The notes below the pieces were generated by a model. That model was not told where the DNA came from. It worked only from the letters and a program-made list of their open reading frames with translations, and did no database searches. Positions 31,864-41,440 of a stretch of DNA of 64,000 nucleotides are shown piece by piece. The stretch is taken from contig NZ_JACIDS010000001.1 of assembly GCF_014196455.1 (NCBI RefSeq), positions 372,001 through 436,000 of the forward strand. Reading direction: 5' to 3'. The stretch comes from Kaistia hirudinis. GTDB lineage: Bacteria > Pseudomonadota > Alphaproteobacteria > Rhizobiales > Kaistiaceae. Position 1 is the first letter of the stretch; each line of letters opens with the position of its first letter. Made by a program: the position numbers and the translations under genes.

Positions 31864-32916
31864 ATGCGCGTGCTGCTCGTGAAGCTCTCCTCCCTCGGCG
31901 ACGTGGTGCACAGCTACCCGGCGATCACCGATGCCGCGGCGGCTTTGCCCGGTCTTGAGATCGACTGGCTGGTCGACGAGGCCTTCGCGCCGCTCGCGCG
32001 CCTGCACCCGGCTGTCCGCCGCGTGATCGCGCTGCCCATTCGACGGCTGAAGAAGAAGCCGGTCGAGACTTGGCCCGTGCTGAAGGAACGCCTCGCCGAA
32101 TTGCGCCGCGAGCGCTACGACATCGTCATCGATGCGCAGGGGCTGCTGAAGAGCGCCATCGCCGGCCGGCTCGCACGGGCCGGCGTCCGGCACGGCTTTG
32201 CCCGCGGCAGTGCGCGCGAGGGCGCGGCGACGCTTCTCTATGGCGCCCGCCATGAGATCCCCGAGACGGAACACATGGCGGTGCGCATCCGCCGCCTCTT
32301 CGCCGCGTCGCTCGGCTATGCGATGCCGCTGGCGCCGCCGGACGCCGGGCTTCGCGCTGCGGTCTCGGCGCGCGCGGACGAGTCGGCGCGGCCTTATGTC
32401 GTGCTGGTCCATGGCACCAGCTGGAAGACCAAGACCTGGACGCGCGCCGCGTGGCGGCAGCTGGCGTCCGATCTCGATGCAAGGGGGCTCGACGCCGTCC
32501 TGTTCGCCCATGGCGCCGAAGAGACGGCGCGGGTGGCCGAACTCGCGGACGGGCAGGGCAATGTGCGCGTGCTGCCGCCGCTGTCGGTCGAGGCGCTCGT
32601 CCCGGTCCTGGCGGGGGCGCGCGCCGTCGTGACGGTCGATACCGGCCTCGGCCATCTGGCGGCCGCCTATGGCCTGCCGACGGTCGGGCTCTATGGGCCG
32701 ACCAATCCGGGCCTCACAGGGCTGGTCGGGCCGCACGTCGCCGAGATCGTCGCGCATCGCCCCTGCGCGCCGTGCGAAAAGGCGCGCTGCGCGATCAAGC
32801 CGGATTTCGGCGAGGGACCGCCCTGCATGGCGGACCATGGCGCGCCCACCGTGCTGGAGCGCCTGGAAGCGATGATGGCCGAAGAGGTCAGCCCGTCTTC
32901 GCGGTCGCCTTCGTGA
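31864..32916 (+). CDS. waaC: LPS heptosyltransferase I
   Basis: A 350-residue GT9 glycosyltransferase that adds the first L-glycero-D-manno-heptose to Kdo of the LPS inner core. Hallmarks: MRVLLVKLSSLGDVVHSYPA at the N-terminus (SSLGD motif), HGTSWKTKTW near 181-190 for donor phosphate binding, TVDTGLGHLAAA near 259-270, and YGPTNPGLTG. The ATG at 31864 matches the typical WaaC start. It overlaps hldE by 29 bp tail to tail and belongs to the heptose gene cluster continuing to 36483. Confidence 0.93.
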   Translation: MRVLLVKLSSLGDVVHSYPAITDAAAALPGLEIDWLVDEAFAPLARLHPAVRRVIALPIRRLKKKPVETWPVLKERLAELRRERYDIVIDAQGLLKSAIAGRLARAGVRHGFARGSAREGAATLLYGARHEIPETEHMAVRIRRLFAASLGYAMPLAPPDAGLRAAVSARADESARPYVVLVHGTSWKTKTWTRAAWRQLASDLDARGLDAVLFAHGAEETARVAELADGQGNVRVLPPLSVEALVPVLAGARAVVTVDTGLGHLAAAYGLPTVGLYGPTNPGLTGLVGPHVAEIVAHRPCAPCEKARCAIKPDFGEGPPCMADHGAPTVLERLEAMMAEEVSPSSRSPS

Positions 32917-34336
32917 CGAGCGCGGTGGTGGAGCGGCCGGGAATGATCTCGGCGAGGACGAGCCGCCCGCCATGCGCGATCACGAAATCGGCGCCGACGA
33001 CCTCCTCGGGCTTATAATCCGCGCCCTTGACGAGAATGTCGGGCTTCAGCGCCTCGATCAGCTGCAACGGCGTGTCCTCGTCGAACAGCACCACGAGATC
33101 GACGGCGCGGAGCGCGCCCATGACGCAGGCCCGCGCTTCTTCGTCCTGCAACGGCCGGCTCTCGCCCTTGAGACGGCGGACCGAGGCGTCGGTGTTGAGG
33201 CCGACGACGAGGCGGTCGCCCTCATGGGCCGATGCCTCGATCAAGGCGATATGGCCGGGATGGAGCAGGTCGAAGCAGCCATTGGTGAAGACCACGCGCT
33301 CGCCGCGCGCCTTCCAGCCTTCGACGATGGTGACGGCCTGTTCGCGCGTCGCGAGCGCGCCGGCCGGGAACGGTCCGATATCGGCCCGCGCCAGCGATTC
33401 GAGCAGTTCGGCTCGCGTCACGACGGCTGTGCCGAGCTTGCTGACGGCGATCGCCGCGGCCTTGTTGGCGACCACGACGCCGCTCTCGACGGGAAGCCCC
33501 GACGCGAGCGCCACGGCGAGGGCGGCCAGCGCCGTATCGCCGGCGCCGGACACGTCGAACACCTCGCGCGCTTCCGCTGGAACATGCGTGACGGCGCCGC
33601 CCTGGCGCCAGAGCGTCATGCCCTTCTCGGCGCGGGTGACCAGCACGTCGCCGCCGAACTGGCGCGCTGCGGCGCTCGCGGCAATGGCGGCCTGCTCGTC
33701 GGTCTCGTCCGCGAGGCCGGTCGCCTCCAGCAACTCCCGCCGGTTCGGCGTCACAAGCGTCGCGCCGCGATAGGCTTCGAACGTCCGGCGCTTCGGATCG
33801 ACGATGACCGGAATGCCGCGCGCCTTCGCCGCCTGGATCAACGCCGCGATCACGGAATCGGTCAGCACGCCCTTGGCATAGTCGGAGAGGACCAGGATAT
33901 CGGCGTTGGCGACTGCTTGCGTACCGGACGCGATGATCGCTGTCTCTATGTCGGGCAGCGGATAGCTGGCGCTCTCGGCGTCGATGCGCACGATCTGCTG
34001 CCGCCCGCTCATGACGCGCGTCTTGGTCACGGTCGGCCGGCCCGTATCGGTGACGAGGCCGGAAAGGTCGACCGCGGGATGATCGGCGAGGACCTTGCGC
34101 AGCTCATCCGCCTCGGCGTCGGCGCCGACAATGCCGACGAGGTTGACCGAGGCGCCGAGCGCGGCCGCATTGGCGGCGACATTGGCCGCGCCGCCCGCCA
34201 CGATCCGCACCGCGCCGTGCAGCAGCACGGGCACCGGGGCCTCGGGCGAGATGCGGTTCACCGATCCCGTGATGTAACGGTCGATCATCACATCGCCGAT
34301 GACCGCGATGCGTCCGGGTTCCGTCTTATGCAGCAT
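32888..34336 (-). CDS. hldE: Bifunctional heptose-7-phosphate kinase / heptose-1-phosphate adenylyltransferase
   Basis: A 482-residue two-domain enzyme for ADP-heptose synthesis. Domain 1 (about 1-310) is a ribokinase fold with GGAANVAANAAALGA near 47-61 and DVSGAGDTALAALA near 264. Domain 2 (about 335-482) is a cytidylyltransferase fold with TNGCFDLLHPGHI near 350. It catalyses phosphorylation of heptose-7-P and, after GmhB dephosphorylation, adenylylation. GmhA and GmhB are not in this window. hldD follows upstream on the same strand at 61 bp distance. Confidence 0.95.
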   Translation of the reverse strand: MLHKTEPGRIAVIGDVMIDRYITGSVNRISPEAPVPVLLHGAVRIVAGGAANVAANAAALGASVNLVGIVGADAEADELRKVLADHPAVDLSGLVTDTGRPTVTKTRVMSGRQQIVRIDAESASYPLPDIETAIIASGTQAVANADILVLSDYAKGVLTDSVIAALIQAAKARGIPVIVDPKRRTFEAYRGATLVTPNRRELLEATGLADETDEQAAIAASAAARQFGGDVLVTRAEKGMTLWRQGGAVTHVPAEAREVFDVSGAGDTALAALAVALASGLPVESGVVVANKAAAIAVSKLGTAVVTRAELLESLARADIGPFPAGALATREQAVTIVEGWKARGERVVFTNGCFDLLHPGHIALIEASAHEGDRLVVGLNTDASVRRLKGESRPLQDEEARACVMGALRAVDLVVLFDEDTPLQLIEALKPDILVKGADYKPEEVVGADFVIAHGGRLVLAEIIPGRSTTALVTKATAKTG

Positions 34337-34397
34337 GCTTCAAGCGCCTTTCGCCGCGGCGGAGGGTGCACGCGCCGCGCCGTCCGTCAAGATGGGG

Positions 34398-35402
34398 TCA
34401 GACGCCGCCCGCCGCGAGATGGGCGACGTAGCGGGCGACGCCGTCCTCGAGCGACAGGAAATCGGCGTTGTAGCCGGCCCCGCGCAGCTTCGAGAGGTCG
34501 GCTTCGGTGAAGTACTGGTACGAGCCCTGCAGCTTCTCCGGCATGTCGACATAGCGGATCGCCGGCTCCTTCCCGAGCGCGCGGAAGACCGCGCTCGCGA
34601 GATCGGCGAAGGAGCGGGCCTTGCCGGTGCCGACATTGAACAGGCCGTTGACGGAGGGGCTCGCCAGCAGCCAGCGCACGACGCCGACGCAATCGGCGAC
34701 ATGCACGAAGTCGCGGAGCTGGCCGCCATCGGCGTAATCCGGGATATGCGACTTGAACAGCGTCACCGTTTCGCCGCTGGCCGCGATCGGGAAGACCTTG
34801 TTGATGACCGAGCGCATGTCGTCCTTGTGCGTCTCGTTCGGGCCGTAGACGTTGAAGAACTTGAGGCCCGCCCATTGCGGCGGCAGCGGCCGGCCGGCCC
34901 TCGCATCGTCGATGATGCGGCGGTCGACGACCAGCTTGCTCCAGCCATAGGCGTTGAGCGGGCGAAGGCGCGCGAGATGCTCCGGCGACTGGTCGTCGAC
35001 GAAGCCATGCTCGCCGCCGCCATAGGTCGCCGCCGACGAGGCATAGACGAAGCGGATGTCGTGTTCGGCGCAGAAGGCGAAGAGGTCCAGCGTCGTGCGG
35101 ATGTTGCGCGCGACGATCAGGTCGACATCGGCCTCTGTGGTCGCCGAGATCGCGCCCATATGCACGATCGCCTCGACGCGGCGGTGATGGGTGCCGAGCC
35201 AGTCCCCGACGTCCTCGGGCCGCAGGATGTCATCGAGCAGTGTCGGCGCGAGGTTCTTCCACTTTGCGCCCGTGCCGAACCAGTCCGAGACGACCACGCG
35301 CCAGCCATCATCGGCGAGCGCCGCGGCGATATTGGACCCGATGAAGCCGGCGCCGCCGGTCACCAGGATCGTGTCTCGGCCCGATCTGCCGCTTATCGTC
35401 AT
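34398..35402 (-). CDS. hldD: ADP-glyceromanno-heptose 6-epimerase
   Basis: A 334-residue extended SDR (RfaD/HldD). It epimerises ADP-D-glycero-D-manno-heptose to the L-glycero form used by WaaC and WaaF. Visible: cofactor loop VTGGAGFIGSNIA near 14-26, the Ser region YASSAATYGGG, the catalytic YGWSK near 152, and FFNVYGPNETHKDDM near 183. The ATG at 35402 is preceded by GAGGAATTC. It is 25 bp downstream of waaF and probably co-transcribed with waaF and hldE. Confidence 0.95.
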   Translation of the reverse strand: MTISGRSGRDTILVTGGAGFIGSNIAAALADDGWRVVVSDWFGTGAKWKNLAPTLLDDILRPEDVGDWLGTHHRRVEAIVHMGAISATTEADVDLIVARNIRTTLDLFAFCAEHDIRFVYASSAATYGGGEHGFVDDQSPEHLARLRPLNAYGWSKLVVDRRIIDDARAGRPLPPQWAGLKFFNVYGPNETHKDDMRSVINKVFPIAASGETVTLFKSHIPDYADGGQLRDFVHVADCVGVVRWLLASPSVNGLFNVGTGKARSFADLASAVFRALGKEPAIRYVDMPEKLQGSYQYFTEADLSKLRGAGYNADFLSLEDGVARYVAHLAAGGV

Positions 35403-35427
35403 GAATTCCTCGGCGTTCTCTGTCGGT

Positions 35428-36483
35428 TCAGGCGTGGGCCACGGGGTGTCCTGCCGCGAGCACGCGCTGCATGGCTGCGAACACGGTATCGGGTGCGATG
35501 CCTTCGAAGCAGGCGAGCGTACCGAGCGGGCAGGTCCGCTGGAAGCAGGGGCGGCAGGAAAGATCGAGCGAGACGACTTCCGCGAGCGGCGCGGTCGGCG
35601 GCGTCATCTTTTCCGAACTCGAGCCATAGAGCACGACCAGCGGCCGATCGAGCGCGCCGGCGACATGCATGAGGCCCGAATCATTGCTGACGACGACATC
35701 GGAAGCGGCCAGAAGCGCTGCCGCCTCGATGAGGCTGGTGCGGCCGGCGAGATCCTCGACCGGCACGCCGGCCTTCGCCGCGATCTCCGCCGTGATGTCG
35801 CGATCCTTGGGGCCGCCGAAGAGGCGCACGCCGAAGCCGGCGTCGCTGGCGAGCCTCGCAAGCGCTGCAAATTTCGCGGCCGGCCAGCGCTTGGCCGGGC
35901 CATATTCGGCGCCGGGCGCCAGCGAGACAACCGGGCGGCCCGTGACGAGGCCGAGCTTCTGCTCGATCGCGGCGGCCGCAATGGGTGGCGCATTCAAAAG
36001 GGGGCGCGGCGAGCGTTCGGCCGAGGAGATCGCGCCGTCATCGCGTCCGAGGGCGACGAAGCGGTCGATGGTGCGCGCGGTCTTGCGCTCGCTGTCACGG
36101 CGTGGGCGGGTCAGAAGGATGCTCCGGCCCTCGGCGGCATAGCCGATGCGCTCGGGAATGCCGGCCGCGAAGGGCGCGACGGCGGCCTTGAAGGCGCGCG
36201 GCAGGATGATGGCGGTGCCATAGCCCTTGGGGCGGAGGCTCCGGCCGAGCTTCCAGCGGCCGGTAAGGCCGAGTTCGCCATGGCCGAACTCGGATGGGAT
36301 GGCGTCGCGCACGCCCTCGATCAGCGTCGCGATCGGCAGGGCCGAGGGCGGCGCGAGCATATCGATCGGGCGGTTCGGATAGCGCTGGCGGAGGACGGCC
36401 ACGAGGCTCGACGCCATGACCATATCGCCGACCCAGGAGGGACCAACGATGAGGATCGGCGAGGTGAGGTCCGGCGCACGCAT
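35428..36483 (-). CDS. waaF: LPS heptosyltransferase II
   Basis: A 351-residue GT9 transferase adding the second heptose of the inner core. Hallmarks: ILIVGPSWVGDMVMA near 10-24, SLAPGAEYGPAKRWP near 190 (phosphate-binding and RW motif), NDSGLMHVAGAL near 264 and YGSSSEKMTPP. The C-terminal CRPCFQRTCPLGT cysteines are normal for WaaF. The ATG at 36483 is preferred; a GTG two codons upstream is possible. It is first in the waaF-hldD-hldE unit. Confidence 0.93.
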   Translation of the reverse strand: MRAPDLTSPILIVGPSWVGDMVMASSLVAVLRQRYPNRPIDMLAPPSALPIATLIEGVRDAIPSEFGHGELGLTGRWKLGRSLRPKGYGTAIILPRAFKAAVAPFAAGIPERIGYAAEGRSILLTRPRRDSERKTARTIDRFVALGRDDGAISSAERSPRPLLNAPPIAAAAIEQKLGLVTGRPVVSLAPGAEYGPAKRWPAAKFAALARLASDAGFGVRLFGGPKDRDITAEIAAKAGVPVEDLAGRTSLIEAAALLAASDVVVSNDSGLMHVAGALDRPLVVLYGSSSEKMTPPTAPLAEVVSLDLSCRPCFQRTCPLGTLACFEGIAPDTVFAAMQRVLAAGHPVAHA

Positions 36484-36539
36484 GGCCACGTCATGGCCGC
36501 AGCCGCTGCGTGCGTCAAGGCTCGTCCCCGGCGCTCGCC

Positions 36540-36764
36540 TTATGCGCGGAGCGGGCGATGCGGCTCCGAGGGCTCGATGTCGGGGCCGGGCGGCTGTGGC
36601 GGTCCGCCCTTCGGATCGGTCGCCGGCAGTTCCTGAGGCTCGTTCTGCGGCAGCTCTTCCGGCGTCTGCGGCGGAATATCCGGAGCCGGCATGGGCGGCG
36701 CCGGCTGCGGCTGCGGATCGTGCATCGGCGGCATCGGGTCGCCGGGCTTCGGTGTGTTCGACAT
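36540..36764 (-). CDS. Small proline-rich protein
   Basis: A 74-residue hydrophilic protein, about one third proline, with repeated PxPP and EELP/QELP elements and no hydrophobic segment. The ATG at 36764 has AAGGA at 7-nt spacing. Such sequences are intrinsically disordered. Because proline-rich readings arise easily in GC-rich DNA, support rests on the ribosome site and the natural fit between waaF and the DUF2339 gene. Function unknown. Confidence 0.5.
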   Translation of the reverse strand: MSNTPKPGDPMPPMHDPQPQPAPPMPAPDIPPQTPEELPQNEPQELPATDPKGGPPQPPGPDIEPSEPHRPLRA

Positions 36765-36824
36765 GGTCTGGTCCTTTCCGGTTCGAAAGGCCAACGGTCG
36801 AACGGAGGTGAGGTTCCTCGCCTT

Positions 36825-39578
36825 TCAGCCTTCCTCGCCCGGTGCGTTCAGCGGCGGCGGAGCCGCCGGTCGCCCGAAGAGGAGGCGCTGATAGAGCAGG
36901 CCGATGCCGATCAGCACGATGCCGAGACCCATGAAGGACAGCGCGCGCCAGACGCCCTCGAGGTTCGCCATGTCGAGCAGGAAGACCTTGAGCACGGTCA
37001 GCAGGATCAGTCCGGCCGAGGCGATGCGGGCGGCCTTCCAGTCGAACAGCAGCCCGGCGAGCAGCAAGGCGAGGCCGAAGACGAGCCAGGCGGCCGAGTA
37101 GGTATAGGATTCGGCCGAGCCGATCACATCGGCGGAGAGGTCCGGATTGACCGCGAACAGGAAGCGGATCTCCAGCGAGATCGCCGCGAAGGCCAGCGCG
37201 AAGGCGATGACGCCCGTCGCCATGCGCAGGCCGCGGCGGAGGGAATCGCCGGCCGGCACCGGCTGGATCGCAACGAGCGCCGCGAGGATCGCGGGCAGCG
37301 CATAGGCGAGGAAGATCTCGTTGAAGACAGGCCCACCGCGCACCGGAACCCCGGTGACGATCGGGTTGACCGCGAAGCCGAGCGCGAAGACGGCGATGGC
37401 GAGGCCGGCGATGCGCGCGACGACGGCGCCCGCCGAGAAGACGGGGCTCTGGCGGAGGCGCGACAGACGCGAGAGGCCGAGCGCAAAGGCGAAGGCGGCG
37501 GCCGTGTTGAGGCCCTGTTCGCTCAGGGCCGTCTCTGCGCGCGTCAGATCGCCGGCGAAGACGACCGCCCGGATCTCGAAGATCACCAGCAAGGCCGCCA
37601 TGATCACGGCGAGCGCTTCGGCGCCGTAAGCCGCGCGATCCGTCTGAACGCGCCGCAGCAGCACCGATGCGGCCGCGAAGGCTGCGGCGGGGATGCCGTA
37701 GCCGAGCAGCACCGAGAGATAGACGCCCGGCCCGGAGCGCGTGCCGAAAATATAGGGGTCCCAGGCGACGCGGGCGAGGACGAGCAGGGCCAGCACGCCG
37801 ACCGCATAGCGCAGCGCGGGGATCGGCCGGCGGAGCTGCACCCAGGCGGCGCCGAGGCTCGCCAGCGCGAAGGCCGTCGTCAGCATCCCGCCTTCGAGCG
37901 CCATGGTCAGCGCCAGCGCCAGCGCACCGACGCCGGCCGCCGCGAAGATCCCCGTCGGCAGCGTCGCGTCGCTTTCTCCCGCCGCCTCACGCGCCGCGAA
38001 ACGTTCCGTGAGCACCGCGAAGATGGCGGCGAGCGCGAGGGCGATGGCGGCGAAGCCGATATTGGACACGAAGCCGGTGATGCGCAGATAGGCGACGACG
38101 AGGATCAGGAGCGGCGCGAGCGCCGCGGTTCCGGCATGGATCGGCCGTGCCGCGGTCACCGTGCTGCGGGCGCCCTCCAGCTTGGCGACGCCGAGGCCGA
38201 GGATCGCGGCGGCAGCAGCCGCGGCGACCAGTGCGAAATTGGTGATCGTCTGCGGCAGCGGGAAATAGGCCGTCATCGCATCGGCGATATAGGTGCGTGG
38301 TTCGAGCGCGGCGGCCTGTTGCGCCGGCCAGAGATAGAGCAGGGCGACGGCGAGGCCGGCCGCGATGGTGGACGCGGTAGCGACCGCGTCATAGCGCCAG
38401 GCAATGACGAGCAGCAGCGCGCCCGCCGCCAGCGCGGAGCCGAGGCTGGCAGGATCGAAACCATGCGCCGTGGCGCCGGCCGCGAAGAGAACGGCGAGGC
38501 CGGCGAGACAGCTGCCGGCGAGGCGGTCGATCATGGTCTCATCCGCCGCACGGTGCACGTCGACGACGAGGAACAGCGCCGCCAGCGCCAGAAGGGCGAG
38601 GGCATAGACGCCATCGGCATAGGCGCTGCCACCGGCGAGGAGCATCACCAGGCCCCAGGCGATCGCGGCGAGCGACGCGGCGATGGCGAGCCAGCGCCAG
38701 CGGCGCAGCCGCGCCAGGCCATAGGCGGTCGCCGTCACGAAGACGAGATAGACCATCAGCATCGGCAGGTTGGGTTCGCTCGACGCGACCAGGACCGGCG
38801 CGACGAAGGCACCGATGAGGCCGAGCCCCGAGAGCCACGGGCCATGCACGGCAGCCGCCGCCATCGTGCCGAGGCCGATCACGGCCATCAGCGCGAAGGC
38901 CGCCGTGGGCCCGATCAGGCCATAGAGCGCATAGGCGGCATAGGCGGTCGCGAACAGGCCGACCGTGCCGGCGGCCGTGACGATGCCGGGAATATTGGCG
39001 GATGGGATGGCGGAGAAAGCGGTGACCCGCTCCGAGCGGCGCAGCCATTCGCCACCGGCGAGCAGCGCCAGCGAGAACAGCGCGCCGAAGGCGATGCGCA
39101 CCTCCGGCCCGATCCAGCCGGCATCGATCGAATAGCGCACGAGGAAGATGGCGCCGAGCGCCAGCGCCAATCCGCCGACCCAGACAGCCCAGCGCGTGCC
39201 GAGCCGCTGCTCCAGGCTTTCGCGCGGACGCTGCGGGCTGGGAATATGCGGCGGTCCGGGAATCGGCGGCAGCTCGGGCAGGGGCGGGGGCTCCGGCAGG
39301 AGTTGCTCGTCTTCCTCGGGCGCGGGCGGCGGCGGAGGCACCGGTTCAGGCTCGGCGCCGCGATCTTCGGGCAGGACCGGCCCCTCATGGGCCTCCGGGA
39401 ACGGCGTCGACTGGACAATGATCGTGTCGCGGGGGCGAGGCTGTGATTCCAGCGCCACGATGCGCCCTTCGAGCGCCGCGATACGGCGCCGGGCGCCGAT
39501 GACCATGATGAACGCCGCCACGGTCATGACCGGGAGGGCGACGAGAGCGAGGATGCCGAGCGCAATAAGTCCGTCCAT
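36825..39578 (-). CDS. DUF2339 polytopic membrane protein
   Basis: A 917-residue protein. An N-terminal helix (about 3-26) is followed by a short coiled segment (RRRIAALEGRIVALE), a Pro-rich linker to about residue 120, and then the DUF2339 core beginning LEQRLGTRWAVWVGG, with roughly 25 hydrophobic helices to the C-terminus. Function is not established; the family is thought to be a membrane transport or scaffold protein. The ATG at 39578 is chosen because it directly precedes the first helix; a longer N-terminal reading is spurious. It is divergent from the GT39 operon. Confidence 0.85.
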   Translation of the reverse strand: MDGLIALGILALVALPVMTVAAFIMVIGARRRIAALEGRIVALESQPRPRDTIIVQSTPFPEAHEGPVLPEDRGAEPEPVPPPPPAPEEDEQLLPEPPPLPELPPIPGPPHIPSPQRPRESLEQRLGTRWAVWVGGLALALGAIFLVRYSIDAGWIGPEVRIAFGALFSLALLAGGEWLRRSERVTAFSAIPSANIPGIVTAAGTVGLFATAYAAYALYGLIGPTAAFALMAVIGLGTMAAAAVHGPWLSGLGLIGAFVAPVLVASSEPNLPMLMVYLVFVTATAYGLARLRRWRWLAIAASLAAIAWGLVMLLAGGSAYADGVYALALLALAALFLVVDVHRAADETMIDRLAGSCLAGLAVLFAAGATAHGFDPASLGSALAAGALLLVIAWRYDAVATASTIAAGLAVALLYLWPAQQAAALEPRTYIADAMTAYFPLPQTITNFALVAAAAAAAILGLGVAKLEGARSTVTAARPIHAGTAALAPLLILVVAYLRITGFVSNIGFAAIALALAAIFAVLTERFAAREAAGESDATLPTGIFAAAGVGALALALTMALEGGMLTTAFALASLGAAWVQLRRPIPALRYAVGVLALLVLARVAWDPYIFGTRSGPGVYLSVLLGYGIPAAAFAAASVLLRRVQTDRAAYGAEALAVIMAALLVIFEIRAVVFAGDLTRAETALSEQGLNTAAAFAFALGLSRLSRLRQSPVFSAGAVVARIAGLAIAVFALGFAVNPIVTGVPVRGGPVFNEIFLAYALPAILAALVAIQPVPAGDSLRRGLRMATGVIAFALAFAAISLEIRFLFAVNPDLSADVIGSAESYTYSAAWLVFGLALLLAGLLFDWKAARIASAGLILLTVLKVFLLDMANLEGVWRALSFMGLGIVLIGIGLLYQRLLFGRPAAPPPLNAPGEEG

Positions 39579-39706
39579 GCCGGCCTTGTAGCATGGTGCC
39601 GGTGCCGAGACTGTGATCGACATCGCCGGTGCAGGCGGCATTCGTCGCAGTTGCCGTCGGCCCGCCTTCCCTGTATCCCGCAGCCTGCGGGGCGCTTGTT
39701 TCGACG

Positions 39707-41440
39707 ATGGGCAGTGGCGTGAGCAGCAGCGAGGCAATTGCGGTTGGAGATGGCGGCTTCCTGGGCCGCCTTGCCTCGACCATCGAAGCGCTGGTCGACG
39801 GGATCGCCCGATCCCGCGCGGCGAGCCTTGCCGTCATCGTCCTCGTCGCGCTGCTCTGCTACCTGCCGGGATTCTCGACGCTGCCGCCCGTGGACCGCGA
39901 CGAGCCGCGCTTCGCGCAGGCGACGCACCAGATGGTCGAGACGGGCAATTATTTCGACATCCGCTTCCAGCAGGAGGCGCGCTACAAGAAGCCGATCGGC
40001 ATCTACTGGCTGCAGTCGGCCGCGGTCTGGCTGACCGGAACGGCGCCCAATCCGCCGATCTGGGTCTATCGGCTGCCCTCGCTCGCGAGCGCGATCGCCG
40101 CGGCGCTGTTGACCTGGTGGCTCGCCATGGCCTTCGGCCGGCCGCGCCTTGCGCTGCTCGCCGGCACCATGATCGCGACGACGGTGTTGATGGGCGTCGA
40201 GGCCCGTCTCGCCAAGACCGACATGACCTTGCTCGCCACCGTGACGGCGGCGCATGGCGCGCTGGCGCGAGCCTGGCTCGCCGACACGACACGGCGGCGG
40301 ATCGGCCTCGCGCTCATCTTCTGGGCGGCGATCGGCGCGGCGATCCTGATCAAGGGACCGGTCGGGCCCGCGGCGATCCTGTGCCCGCTGATCGTGCTGT
40401 CGCTGGCGCGCGGCTCGTTCAGCTGGTTCCGCAGCCTGATGCCAGTCAGCGGTCTCGTGTTGACGCTGCTCATCGTGCTGCCCTGGTTCATCGCCATCGG
40501 CATTGCGAGCGGCGGCGCGTTCTATTCGGAGGCGCTCGGCAAGGATCTGTTCCAGAAGGTCGCGAGCGCGCAGGAAACGCATGGCGCGCCGCCCGGCGCC
40601 TATCTCGTCTCGTTCTTCTTCACCGTGTGGCCCGTCGCGGCTTTCCTGGCCATGGGCTTCTCCTCGGTGATGGATCGCCTGCGCCAGCCGCTCGTGCTCT
40701 ATGCGGCGGCGAGCGTGGTGCCCTATTGGCTGGCGATCGAGGCGGTTCCGACCAAGCTGCCGCATTACATCCTGCCACTGCTGCCACTCCTCGTCATCGC
40801 GACGATCGACGCGATCGAGGCGGGCGGCATCAACAACCGCAAGCCCGGCTGGGTCACGCGCTTCTTCGCCACCGGGCCTGTCGTGCTGCCGGTGATGCTG
40901 CTGGTCGCGGCGATCGTGGTGCCGATCCTGCTGCACGAGCCGCCGTTGCTGCTGGCGCTAGCGCTCCTCGCCGCCGCCATAGCGATCGGCTTCGTCGCGT
41001 GGCGGCTCTTCGCGCATTCGGTGGTGGCGAGTCTCGTCTTCGCGGGGCTTACCGCTATGGTGGCCTATTGGGGCGCGTTTGGCGCGGCCTTGCCGTCCCT
41101 GCAGGCGACGCGCATCAGCGAGCGCCTCGTTGAGGCCGGCCGCGCCGCTGCAGCCTGTCCCGATCCCAAATTCGCCAGCGCGGGCTTCGACGAGCCGAGC
41201 CTGGTACTGGTCGCCGGAACCGACACGCTGCTCGGCGATGGCGAGCGCGCCGCGAATTTCCTCGCCACCGCGCCCTGCGGCGCCGCCTTCATCGAGGGGC
41301 GGCAGCTCGCGACCTTCAATGGCCGCGCCGATGATCTCGGCCTTGTCGTCGAGCAGAAGGCGCTCGTCTCCGGCTACAACATCAATGGCGGCCGCAAGCT
41401 CGACATCCGCGTCTTCGTCTCGAAGGGCAAGGCGCCGTGA
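39707..41440 (+). CDS. GT39-family (ArnT-like) lipid-linked sugar transferase
   Basis: A 577-residue membrane glycosyltransferase of the ArnT/PMT type with about 12 helices. The first periplasmic loop has the catalytic acidic motif DRDEPRFAQATHQM near 63-76 and YKKPIGIYWLQ near 92-102, both typical of ArnT. It uses a polyprenyl-phosphate sugar to glycosylate lipid A or core at the periplasmic face. Its stop overlaps the start of the PAP2 gene by 4 bp. The ATG at 39707 is the first ATG; a GTG at 39629 would extend it without a ribosome site. In rhizobia this family includes the galacturonosyltransferases RgtA-D, but the sugar here is unknown. Confidence 0.88.
   Translation: MGSGVSSSEAIAVGDGGFLGRLASTIEALVDGIARSRAASLAVIVLVALLCYLPGFSTLPPVDRDEPRFAQATHQMVETGNYFDIRFQQEARYKKPIGIYWLQSAAVWLTGTAPNPPIWVYRLPSLASAIAAALLTWWLAMAFGRPRLALLAGTMIATTVLMGVEARLAKTDMTLLATVTAAHGALARAWLADTTRRRIGLALIFWAAIGAAILIKGPVGPAAILCPLIVLSLARGSFSWFRSLMPVSGLVLTLLIVLPWFIAIGIASGGAFYSEALGKDLFQKVASAQETHGAPPGAYLVSFFFTVWPVAAFLAMGFSSVMDRLRQPLVLYAAASVVPYWLAIEAVPTKLPHYILPLLPLLVIATIDAIEAGGINNRKPGWVTRFFATGPVVLPVMLLVAAIVVPILLHEPPLLLALALLAAAIAIGFVAWRLFAHSVVASLVFAGLTAMVAYWGAFGAALPSLQATRISERLVEAGRAAAACPDPKFASAGFDEPSLVLVAGTDTLLGDGERAANFLATAPCGAAFIEGRQLATFNGRADDLGLVVEQKALVSGYNINGGRKLDIRVFVSKGKAP

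Noticed and set aside
36510-39446. 978-codon plus-strand ORF opposite the DUF2339 gene
   Set aside because: Extremely R/E/G/D-rich antisense reading without any domain.
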